Shown here piece after piece: positions 20,975 to 31,918 of a DNA stretch of 64,000 nt. The translations under genes were made by a program, and so were the position numbers. The stretch comes from Stereum hirsutum FP-91666 SS1 (lineage: Eukaryota > Basidiomycota > Agaricomycetes > Russulales > Stereaceae): positions 859,709 through 923,708 of the forward strand of contig NW_006763147.1 in the NCBI RefSeq assembly GCF_000264905.1, read 5' to 3'. The notes under the pieces are model-generated. The model saw nothing but the letters and a program-made list of their open reading frames with translations, did not search any database and was not told the origin of the DNA. Position 1 is the first letter of the stretch, and the number at the start of each line of letters is the position of its first letter.

Positions 20975-23900
20975 TTATGACCTCTTATGCGTTACATCCT
21001 CCAAATTGGAGAACAACCACCTCGTCAACCAGGATCTATGCTGCCTACTCTCCTTCTCGGCCTCCTCCCGATCCTTCCTCGCCCTCTCATCCGCGGCCTC
21101 CTGCTCCTCCACCATCGCCTCCTCCTGCACCACCTCCTGCATCGTCACCGCAGTCAACGCTCTATCATGAGTATTGCCATCACCGCCTGCCGAAAGGCCC
21201 GCCAACCTCGAACTGGAGCCCGAGACGCCTGTGAGGCGACCGATATTAGGTGGCACCATGATGCTGATACCGGATGAAGTGTGGTCTGTGCCATTGGAAG
21301 GCTGAGTGAGGAGCGGGCCCGGAATGGTGAGGTTCGAAGGGTTGGCATGCATCATCGGATGGCTCTGATTCCTAATCTGCCCGAACGACCCTACCCCCGC
21401 TCCTGCACTTGTCCCTGCCCCAGACCCCGACGCACCTGCTACAAACAAGGAACTCGGACTCGTCACACCCATCTCTTCATCTATACTTCCCGACCTCTGT
21501 ATCCTTCCTGCGATACTCGACGGCGGGTCCATCGAAAACGTCGTAGAGGCCAAGGAAGTCAGCCTCGTCCTCTGCGTTATCGCAGAGGGCTGTTCAATAT
21601 TGAATGTCTGCCGCCGATGAATAAATGAGCCTTCCTTCGTTGAAGACCTGGCGGTCTTAATACTCTTGTCGCTGCTCCGCTTGCGACCATACCCAAGAAG
21701 AGAGGGTCGACGGGTTCTGTTGGCGGGACCAGCGTAGTCTACATCGTCTTCTTTGTCGATAGCACTAACACGGGATGCGATGGCTGGCGGGAGGTTGATT
21801 TCTTCGCTTCCATCGAGGTGGCGCGTGAAGTATGGGGAATTATTGGTGAAGTGGCTACCTGGCTCTGCGAACGTGATCGGCTCCAGAGGTTCCGGCGAGG
21901 ATCTATATGCCGATCGGGGAGAACTGAGGATGCTAGGATCTACATTGGCGTTGTTCGCCGTCTCCATCAACTGTGGACCACCCGGGACGACCCAAACGCC
22001 CAGTTGACCTGCGGAGGACAGCGTCGTCAACGACATCTTGACGTCGACCGTATCATCTAAGTCTAAAAGACCACAGGGATCCCGAGGCAACCAGAGCGCA
22101 TTATTGACAGGTCGCGTGTAGTACGGATTGTCGTAAGGATGGTTCATATCCGACTCGTCATCCCACGCCGGATGTGGTGGGTGGCGTGACACAAGCTCTG
22201 TCGGATTTGAAGCTGCAGTGGACACAGGATCGGCCCTATAATCCGCCAGATCCTGCTCCAACACGCCAAAATTCTGCATCTGCATTCGCTCATGGTCCGC
22301 CTGACGCGATAGACCCTTCCCACTGGAATAATCGCCGTGCCCATCATCACTTCTCAATCTCGAGAACGAAGCTGTACTCTCCGCAAACGGATTCGGCTGT
22401 CTCCTGATTCCGTGATGTTGCCGGTGAGGGAAGTTGGCGTAAGAGAAATCGAATTTGCCTGAGAGGCGCCATGTTGACCAGGCCTTATTGGTAGATTTAT
22501 GAACAGACTCGGGGGAGTCGGGAGATTGGGGAGAACCGGGTTCGGAATCGAGTTCGGCATGAGCTTCGGCGGACATGTGTGAAGTCGAGAGGTCGACGTC
22601 GTTGGGGTCGCGGTTGGTGCCGCAGATGATGTTGGCCTCCATGATATCGTCGCGCTCGTACTTGGCTCGACAGATACGGGTGATGCTGGTGGATGTGTCA
22701 GAATATTTCCCTCTGAGAACTAAATAAGACCTGACGCACATCATCTTGGCGAACACTGTCATGATGACAAGCACGGCCGAGAGACCGACATTGGTGCGAT
22801 TCTTCAGGACTGCCATGTACGCAAGGAAGACGAACTATCGATATGCATGAGCAGGGTGCAATATCAAACGAGCGTGGATGCAGAGACTGGCTCACCTGAG
22901 AGAGAAGGAGGCCTGATGATGAAGAGCCAATCGTCAGCTGAACAATATAGCGAGACACCCTTAATCACAGAAGTGACATACCATCTAGAGAGTACCGAAT
23001 TATACGAATCATCAATTGTTGTCCGTTACCCTCATAAATCTTCGCATACACATGTAGTAACTACCACGGCCTTCGTCAGCACCTCATCTCTCATCAGCAT
23101 GTGCATAAATGAGCCTACTTGATTCCGAACAACAGCTACACGTATCGCTATTAGCATCGAAAGAAAGCGATAGACTCGACGACATTGAGACTCACTACTA
23201 TCGATTGTGAAGTAAACCCACGCGAACGGGATGACCAACGGGTTCAACACCGAAAAGACCACGAAGATATGTATGACCAGCAGGTGATTGGGTAACCAGT
23301 CTGCAAATCACACGAGCAGTGTACCATGAACAAAAATTGTTGATAGGGTAAGTGAGAAATATGACGGGAGAAAATGAAGACGTACAATAGTAGTTGAACG
23401 TCCGTGGTCTGATACCAACAGCGCGACGACGAGGCGTGACGGCTCGTTTCGTGGATGGATATACGAAGAGAGGAAGCTAGTGTTCCGATATGGCATTAGT
23501 CGATATGAAGGTGTACTAGAGACAGTGACCTTACTCCGACTACATCAAACGAAATAATGTCAGCATGCAAGGATATAACAGTGGACTAAAAGAGTACTCA
23601 CACATCACAAGCTCAATGGCCCCATGTATACCCGTCGTAAAAATCACTGCCAAATCATACGTCAGCCCAAACACTCAAAACCACACAAAAAGGGGCCTGG
23701 CAGGACAAAACGACTCACTCCACCCTACATAAAACGGCCCCGCACTCGGAAAACTATCACTTATAATCTGCAACACGTTCGTATCGCTCTCCGCCTTCGT
23801 CAGATCCGAAAAGCTAAGCAGCAAGCTCTGCAGCGTCGCAGTCCCGACACAGAAGAACACGAGCACGTTAACGATCAGGAACTTGTAGTACCGGGTCATG

Positions 23901-26627
23901 ATCTGGTCATGGATCGCGGAGAGGGTGATGATAGTGTGTGCTTTTTTGGAGATGAGGAGGAGGATGAGAGGGATGAGAAGAGAGAGGAGAGCGACGAGGA
24001 CGGTGGGAAGGAGGGACTGGATAAGTTCTTCCTCCCAGGGGTGGGCTTGGAGGTAGTTGTACTGTTGGAGCAAAAGAGGGTCATCAGTTGTTCAGTCGGA
24101 ATAAGCGAGAGATACAAGATCTCACCAGTGCCGGCCAGAGTGAACTGATGTTGCCTATCGAGACCAATGCTACGAAGGAGGAAACTGGAAACACCCAGAA
24201 TATCGTGAAGACCCTATACACGGAGTCAGCAAACAATATCAATATATATGATCCCCGAAGTACTTACCAAACAGCCGAATTCACCACCCAATCCTTCAAT
24301 ATCTATTTAACAGAAGAGGGAGGAAAATCAGACATGACCTATAAAACGCCACCCGCCACACATAATAAAACTCCAATCACATACCTCAGCCCTATACGAC
24401 GACTTCATAATCCTCGTCCAATCCAGGTCCTCATACCCAGGCGCTGGGCTCACCAAACAAGCCAACGGATTGCTCGGATGCACCGCCAAATACTTACATG
24501 CCCTCCTCGCCGTCTTCGGATCCCCAAACGTCACAAACGCCGTGCTCACAGGCTCATAATCCGTGACCTTCTTGCTCCTCGCCTCCGTAATTAACTGCGT
24601 CAATAACCCGAGCTTGGCGGTGTAGTAGTCGATGGAGGGAACGGTGCGGTTACGGAAGAGGGCTTGGAGGCGGACAAGAGGTTGGTACGGGTCGAGAGAT
24701 TGACGCGGAAGGGAGTAGAGGACATCCCAAATTGTTTTGCGTGGCGAGGATATGGATTCGGGGAGGTGCTGGAATGGTCGGGTATCGGAGTCGTCGTTGG
24801 ATGTAGTGCCCATCGCGCGACGGAAGGAGGCCGTGATACTATGAATGACTCGGGCGGGGACCTTGGTCTCTGAAAGAGGCAGGACGCCAAACTCTTCCAC
24901 GAATGGCCGAAGTTCACGTATGAGGAGCTCCATATCGACACTCGCGTCTTTCTCCTCTACGCCTTCGACCGTCTCGCCTATATTCTCTGCACCTCCTGCT
25001 TCCTGTTCCTCCGTAATCTTGGGAGCGGGCTTAGACAGGATATCTAGCGCGATCTTGGAAGTGAACCGTTTCATCACAGGACGGGAGGACCCAGCACGTT
25101 CTCGTTCTTGGCGGTCCATAGCGTGCTTGACAGCGGTAAGAACCTTCCTCGCCAGCTTGATATGCGCCGTTTCCAAACGCTTCAGTACGTCCTCTCTCCG
25201 CTCCAGCAACGAAGACAACTCCGTCATCTTCCTCGCGATGACGACCCTATCAACGACCACCGGTGCCCGATCATTCTCTCCATCCGCTTGGTCTCCTTCC
25301 TCCGCACATTCCCCATCCGTACGAACGTTAGCGTGCGGGAGTATAGGCAGCCTCTTGACGCGATTAAACAGGAATGCCGCGAATTTGTTGATCAGGCCCG
25401 GCTGAACCGTCCCGTTTTTAGCGAACGGAATCGCAGGTTTGTCCACATCCCTCGACAAATAATACGTGAAATAATCCGCCAGGTCTTTCTCCGAACGTAA
25501 ATGGTGCGGGATATTCGTCACCATGACCGTACGCAGTCTTAATCCACGCGTGTCCGCGTCTTCGCCTTCGGGCTGACCTGAGTTGGCTGGGAGGGAATGA
25601 AATGGGAATTGGGGGTGGGGATGCGGGTGGTACTGCTCTGGCATTCCAACTAGTGTGGCTGATTTTCCGGTCGTTGGGGCTAAGGTGGAGGTGGCGTCGG
25701 TGGTGGCGTGGGCGTTGGAAAGGCGTTGCGAGAGGGCTTCTAGATAGTTTCGCCGGTAGATGAAGACGCCGCGGCAGACCCATGCGATGGTGCATATCCA
25801 GGTAGTGGAGATCCAGAAGAGGAGGATGATGTGTATCCAAAGGAGTTCCAACCCTTCGGATGTGGCGACCAGAGATGATATAGATGCGCGGGTCATAGAA
25901 AGCCGGGAAGTCGTGCTGTCGGAGAAGTGGACATGGATAGGGAGTAGAATGGGGGTCGTCGTCAGGGTGTGTAGGAGGGTGAACCAAGCTGGATGGGAAT
26001 GAGAGATTTAGTGGCAGTGAAACATAGGGAGCGGAGTACGTACCGCAACCGCGCAGAAATCGGACGTAGAGTGTGGCGTCTAATCCTCTCAGTTCATGAA
26101 ACTTGTCCTCGGGAAAGTTGATGACCTGAGGGACCCATGAAAGCGGCCACCCTTTAGGATGCGACGGTGAAGGATTCCTGGACGGGGTATAAGCGAATGC
26201 TTAACGGAGAACAATTTCGACTTGCTCACTTGGCCCACGATCGACCTTGGTATAGACTAACGAGCGGTCATTAGCACGCAAGCCAGCACCAAGTTCGAAC
26301 ATCCAGCATGAATCCAGCAAGGTAGCTAGAATAAGAATTTATGGTTGAAATATTACGAGTACTCACTATCCGAACTCCCATGTTTCCACACTTCCCAGTC
26401 CGTTCCCCCTCCTTTTCCCCCGCCTCTTCCTCTTCATAATCTCATGTGCCGTGATACATATCACACCCAGCCCAAGCGCAATCACAGACTGGTTGATAAG
26501 GCCACTTTATGTCCCAACCACCAAAAGTATCACACCACACCAGTCAGACCTCGACATTTCTTCCGAAATAGAGTAGCGCACGCGCACCTGTAATTCTTCG
26601 AGAACAGTCTGCTTTGGATCGTGGCCA
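20975..26627 (-). CDS. CSC1/TMEM63-type osmosensitive cation channel
   Basis: A large multi-exon gene of the calcium-permeable stress-gated cation channel family (RSN1_TM, PHM7_cyt and RSN1_7TM domains). The start is MATIQSRLFSKNY at 26627; the next exon encodes GLINQSVIALGLGVICITAH, the first helix. An exon with GWPLSWVPQVINFPEDKFHE follows. The large exon at about 25896-24375 carries two helices and then the cytosolic RNA-recognition-like PHM7 domain (VMVTNIPHHLR...ARRACKYLA). It also has a long charged insert rich in Glu/Arg. Several short exons from 24330 to 22830 carry the remaining helices. The final exon (22816..20975) holds the last helix (VGLSAVLVIMTVFAKMM) and then a cytoplasmic tail of about 560 residues, much longer than usual for the family. 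The tail is rich in Ser/Pro and ends in a charged helix. Plasma-membrane osmosensing is known for family members. Confidence 0.85.
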
Positions 26628-27266
26628 TTCCAAAGGACCGCTAGGGTACGCTACGGCGCGTTCAAAGACTTATGATATCGAGCGAGATGTGGTGAAGGAA
26701 GAGGAGACCGTTCGGCGTGGGACGGGGAGCGCATAAGACCACAATGCGGTATCGGTTCACTCTCCGTTCATTACGCGTGCTATTTATAGCGGAGTGACGC
26801 ACTCAAACAACCGCAGACAACCGCACACCTTATTTGCAACGTATTGTCCCCATCTTGCAACTTTGATATCGAGCACGAGGTCAATTCGCAGAAAATGTTG
26901 GCTGTAAAATTACAGAACGATAAATAGTATGGGGTATTTCTCTTTATCTTTGTTGCCTGAGACCTAAGGCCGACAGGACCGGGTGAGAAGGCCTGTAAAT
27001 AGTCCATAATTCGTCTTCGAAGGGCAGCTGACCCTCTCTTTCGTCAAAGTCACACCAGCTCGCACAAGGAACCTCGGACGCGTTGTAAGTTCAGTCAAAG
27101 CGTGGATCCCCGGAGAAATCAGTATATAGGCGACACCTAGGTCGCACATCCTCCAAATCCTCATATATCAGTCGGTCTTGTGCAAACGGCCATGCACAGT
27201 CGAATGGGAGGGAAAGAACGGAGGACTCGTGATATTAATTGCGAATCCAGCAATGTACAGTGCGCT
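26628..27266. other. Promoter of the channel gene and spacer
   Basis: No supported gene. It contains the upstream region of the channel gene, with TATTTATAG at about 26780 roughly 150 bp from its ATG, and the 3' flank of the NDUFS4 gene. Confidence 0.45.
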
Positions 27267-28116
27267 CTACTTCGTACGAGCGATACGAAGCTTGTTCGGC
27301 TTGTACACGTAATTCTCCGCATAGTTCTTCGGAGGAATACGCTGGATAACGGGAGGTTGCCTGCATAGGGAAAGTAAGTGGACATGTCAGGGAAGCTATG
27401 AGCCACAAAGGACAAGCACATACACATAGTAGTCCCAGCCTGAACAAGCACGATATAGAACATCAGCACCACACGCCTTACAACTCTATGAACACAAAGC
27501 ACACGCACCTTGCTTCTCCGCAAAGTGAACAGCATCCTCCTTTGATCGGAAGGACATGCGCAGTGCTTGGACATAGTCCGCGCTACATTTCATACACCAT
27601 GCAACCAACCAGTTCCATTAGCGTTCGTCTCCACAAAACACTACACCACGCCACACCAGGCTCGGAAAGTATACGAAGCAGGATGAGACGCACGAGCTGG
27701 CCCACCCCATCAAGGGGTTCTCCCATCGTCCACCTCCCGGTAGGATATCAAAGTCGATGCGCCATTTCTCAGTCTTTCCCGAGCCGCTCTGCATCGTGTT
27801 CCTCGCGGGTTGGTATATCCGGACCTGGCGGTGGCGGAGTTGAGCTAAACTCACGTACAAAAATGACATTCAAAAGAATCAGCATGACGAGCTGATATAT
27901 ATGAGAAATACGCGACGCACCGGGTGCACCGCTGATAGCGTCTGCAGCGACAACATCCTTCTCCGGCATGGGGGTGATCTCGACAGGCTCGCCCGTCTTG
28001 GGGCGGCTCTGTTCGGGAGCTTTCACTTCAGAGGAAACATGACGAAGAGGAGCAGCAAGTGGCCTAGAGATAGATGGCCTAGATACGGCCTGTGTACAAG
28101 CCCGTAGCAGAGACAT
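27267..28116 (-). CDS. NDUFS4: NADH dehydrogenase (complex I) 18-kDa subunit, NDUFS4
   Basis: Mitochondrial complex I accessory subunit at the N/Q-module interface. The first exon (28116 to about 27920) encodes a presequence [17 protein letters not shown], rich in Arg and Ser with no acidic residue, and then a linker. The next exon gives [20 protein letters not shown] and [20 protein letters not shown], followed by PLMGWASS. The next gives [20 protein letters not shown], then GWDYY, and the last gives [14 protein letters not shown] and KLRIART-K before the stop. These are the diagnostic NDUFS4 motifs, in order, at full length. Introns have GT...AG borders, and one of them (CTCGTGCG to TGTAG) is near 150 nt. 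The Neurospora counterpart is the 21-kDa subunit. Confidence 0.93.
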
Positions 28117-28676
28117 GGGGGTGAGCGTTGTGATTGACAGTGACCACTGACCAACGGCTTCGCGCTCACGAGTTCATGAATTACGTAATTGCACCATGGG
28201 GGGGATGCCGGGAATAGGATCCAAGTTGTGGCACCTTTCCATACACGCCGCCTTGCTTGTCACCGCCACAAAATTAAGAAAAACTGTACACCAGACATCG
28301 ACTACATGACGAGAATATCTATGAATTTGGTACCCCTTGTGCTATTTATCTTCAGCTCACCGAAGAACCTTCAATACCGAACGATGAAGCAATGGTGTTG
28401 TGGCGCCGCAGCCTCACAGCCCCGGCCGGCGACGGCCGCGTCGCTTGTCACTTGTTCGGTTGACCGCCTCCGAGTCCAAGTTTGTTCCAAGTCGACCACG
28501 TCCTCGACTCAAACAAAACAAACCCTCTACGCTCTTTGTCTTTACTTCTCTTTTTGTCTGGGCAAAGGATTGAATCCAGGTCGAATGCTCGTCTTGAGTT
28601 GTCTTCAACTTCCAAGCACATAACCGCCTAGCCTGCCATACGACCGTTTGGTATCACCCCCAGGATTCGTGTAGAC
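28117..28676. other. Divergent intergenic region
   Basis: This is the promoter region between NDUFS4 (minus) and an F-box gene (plus). No gene is supported; the short open frames have no coding signature. Confidence 0.5.
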
Positions 28677-30574
28677 ATGGACGTTGATTGGGAAGAGCCA
28701 GAAGTTAGTCATATTTTTATTTCTTAAGAGTGCGACTCATTCATGCGCAAGCAGAAATTCAAATCATGGGATCTCTCCCAACGCACTCACCACAATTCGC
28801 TCTCTCCAATCTGTAACGCCTTTCCCTCCGAGCTCCTTGCCGAAGTCTTCGCCTACCTTTCCATCTCCGAAACGCCTGGAGAGCGTCACATAATCGAGTC
28901 GCACATGCTCAGTGCCACTCGAGAAATTCTCGGCTGGATCAAGGTTACGCATGTGTGTCGCCACTGGCGCAACGTTGCGCTCGACTACCCCTCTCTTTGG
29001 GGCCACATCAGCTACCAGATCGGGCCTGAATGGACGAAGTTGATGATGGAACGAGTGAAAGCTGCCCCCATTATCCTAAGGCAGAGGCGGAGCACCAAGC
29101 ACACCGTTGCCCTTGGAGAGGAAGACTACATTCCCTCGAGGATTGGCCAGATCGAGGAATTGGACCTCTATGGTCATCCCGTCGACTTGCGCAAAATATT
29201 CGATGGAGTGCAGGGTAAAGCTGCGCCGAGGTTAAGGACGCTTTGCATCCACAGTGTACATCGCAAATATAGTCTGGCGTCTCTGATGCTCCAAATCCAA
29301 GACAGTCTCTTCCTTGGCGGAGAGGCGCCACTTCTGCGGGAAGTTTCTCTTACCAATTGCCGTCTTTCGTGGACCTCGCCTCTACTCAATCACCTCACAT
29401 CTATGGATATTCGTCAAGAGAAGTCTGTTCAGACTTTCTTGTCCTCATCTATATATTCATCTGACCTCTTTCATCGCACAGGGGATCACCTGTACCTCCT
29501 CCCAGTGTCGATGAACTCTTTGATGTACTCGAACGTCTCCCTCAACTGCAGGGCCTCTCCCTCGAACATTCAGTCCCCTCTTTTTCCGCCCTACCTCAGT
29601 TTTCGGGGCGCACTCTAACCTCCAGATCTCGCACTGTGAATCTCCCGGAGCTGGAATCCCTCTCTCTGGACGGAGACCACTCCGACTGTCTTTCTCTCCT
29701 TCAAAGCTTGTCGTTTCCGCCCTATATCGACGTCTCCATGCGTTTGCAGCCATCGCTCACACCAGCGGAGCGTCCGCACGTCAAAATCATACAGGAAATT
29801 GCCAACCGCGTGAAGACGATGGTGAAGGACAAGCTTCTACCCATATCTCGTGCATATATTCGCGCACCTCGCATCGCTCCCGACTCCTCCCACGAGCCGC
29901 ATATCCAACTCCTTGTCGAGCTTCCTCGACGTCATATCAACTCCGCCCGCGAGAGGTCCTACCGCACATCATTCAATCTCGAGTTCGATTTAGAGGACGA
30001 TATGGACGATCCGGTGTTTTGGGACATCGCTCCCATCGTGAAGGACTTCCTCCATCTCATGCCCTTGGACGGGGTGGAGGTGTTGGATATGCAGGTCGTC
30101 GAAGAGTTGTATCTGTCGCCGCCGGAGTTGATGGATATATTGCACGGCATGTCAAAAACATTGAGGTCTTTGAGGATCGCAGGGGCGGTGGCCTTCGGGC
30201 TCCCGAACGTGTTGAATCCGTCTTTCAGCGGTCCCTCGTTCTTGCCGAGACTGAAAGACCTCACTCTGTTCGATTTCGACTTCCAAGTCGCAGAAGGTAC
30301 AGCCTATCTCCGCCTTCTCCTCAACGCTCTCGGATATCGAACAAAGCTGGATCCCGCTCGTATTCTGCATATGCTGTCGTTCAAAGATTGCTATTTCGCT
30401 GTCGGTGGGGTTCCAACTTTGCAGGAGTTCAAAGGGTGCACTGAGACGTTGCTACTTCCGAGAGAGGACGAATTGCACAATCTAGACTGTAGTGAGGATT
30501 ATGTGGCAATATATCCAGGTGCGTCGTCCTTTGCCCTGGTTACTATGAGTGTAACTGATTGCAGGACTTTGTAG
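28677..30574 (+). CDS. F-box/LRR-type protein
   Basis: Exons: join(28677..28703,28755..29422,29482..30574), 595 aa. A tiny first exon encodes MDVDWEEPE; its intron (GTTAGT...AGCAG) joins it in frame to KFKSWDLSQ. The F-box (about residues 27-80) reads NAFPSELLAEVFAYLS ... LGWIKVTHVCRHWRNVALDY and would bind Skp1 in an SCF ubiquitin ligase. The remainder is a degenerate leucine-rich region (IEELDLYGHPV, LPELESLSLDG, LRSLRIAG, LPRLKDLTLFDFDF) likely to hold substrate. At the 3' end an alternative splice (30518/30565) would change the C-terminus to GLCRGFLSHYF and move the stop to 30611; I cannot choose between them. It is a paralogue of the partial gene at 63064. F-box/LRR families are greatly expanded in mushroom fungi and individual targets are unknown. 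Confidence 0.8.
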
Positions 30575-30776
30575 AGGATTTCTGTCCCATTACTTTCATG
30601 TGACGCGCTAACCATCGATACTCGCAACTAATGTTTCGCTCCTTACTTACTTTACTTTACCTTTAATAGCATACCTCTGCTCCTCTGCACAATCCGAACT
30701 ACACACGCTTATCAGCAGCCACCAAGTCCGACATTTTGGCTTCATTGGAATTACACCATAACGCCCAAACACCTTC

Positions 30777-31461
30777 CTACTTAAAGCGCGACGGAACTTC
30801 CATAAACTCCAAGTATCTAACAACGTGCCCCGGTGATTGAATGCGATCAGTGACTCGCCAAATAAATTGCAGTACCAGAAAGACTTACACTCCGTCAAAG
30901 TCCTTCACGTACACAAGCCTACTCGTACCGACCTCTTTCGGCTTCATCGTCCCAACCAACTCGCAGCCCGCCTTCAAGACTGCTTCGACTGTTTCGTCGA
31001 GGTTGTCAACCGTGAAGGCCAAGTGGACGCTCCCAACATCGGACGGTGTGGGCTTTATGTGGGTGCTGTCGGTACCAATGTACTGAAGAAACCTATCGAA
31101 CAAGAAGTATCAGGATCAGTGAGGTTGCAAGTCGCACCGGCAAACAGTGGCTAGGTCGGTACGCACTCGATAATATGGCCTCCAGGAGCCTGCACCTTCT
31201 TGATGAGCAGATCGCTATTGATACCAGTTATTTCTTCGACTGCCTGGCGCGGTGGTTTCATTTCCTCGCAGACCTGGCAGCCCATGACGTTGACTGTGGT
31301 AGCATGCGTGTGGCGTGGCGTGTGAGAAATGGAGTCGATGTTAGCATATAAGTACGTTCGGAGTGCAGGACGGGGAAAGATGAATACCGACCCCAGAATG
31401 CGACCGATTTCTCGAGATCAGTCACAGTGATTCCCGTATGGTCGCACGAAGAGATGATCAT
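30777..31461 (-). CDS. VOC-superfamily (glyoxalase/dioxygenase-like) protein
   Basis: A single VOC domain of about 160 aa in four exons. It starts MIISSCDHTGITVTDLEKSV (31461), continues after an intron with VNVMGCQVCEEMKPPRQAVE and IKKVQAPGGHIIE, then FLQYIGTDSTHIKPTPSDVG, SVHLAFTVDNLDETV and LVYVKDFDGV. The last exon gives YLEFMEVPSRFK. Expected metal ligands are the His of DHTG, a Glu in the second strand region, the His of VHLAF and the Glu of LEFME, an arrangement like lactoylglutathione lyase or extradiol dioxygenase. The substrate cannot be decided. The start codon is chosen because the domain begins immediately after it. Confidence 0.82.
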
Positions 31462-31918
31462 CTTGGGCTAAGTTCAGCGATGAAGGAAAGTCGAAGAGGC
31501 ACAGGCAATAAGTATCAGTGTTTTCATAGCTTTATATACAGAGACAAGTTGATGAATCATCGAAGTTTCGGACCAACGTGAGGTTCGATGAGAACCAGAT
31601 AACATTTCAGGATAAGGGACGAAGTCCGATGACGCAGAGGTCATCTTGTCTTCCATTAGTACCAGTCACGGTGATCCTTGCTCTCAAGGCCGTGTAGTAG
31701 CGTGTAGTCTGTATAGGTCTTAAAGGCAAGCCATCGTATTAGAGCTCGAGACTCCACACAAGATGGAAAGTTACGGTTCGACTCGACAAGACGAGAGCGC
31801 AAAGGAGCCAACTCAAACCATTCAACTTCGATAGCGACAAATAATATTATTCCGATAGCTACCGATAACACCGTCGAGGTAATCTGCGAATACGCACAAT
31901 CTGCTCGCCTGAGACGCC
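31462..31918. other. Intergenic spacer
   Basis: No supported gene. It separates two genes on the same strand and probably holds the promoter of the VOC gene and the 3' UTR of the next gene. Confidence 0.5.
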
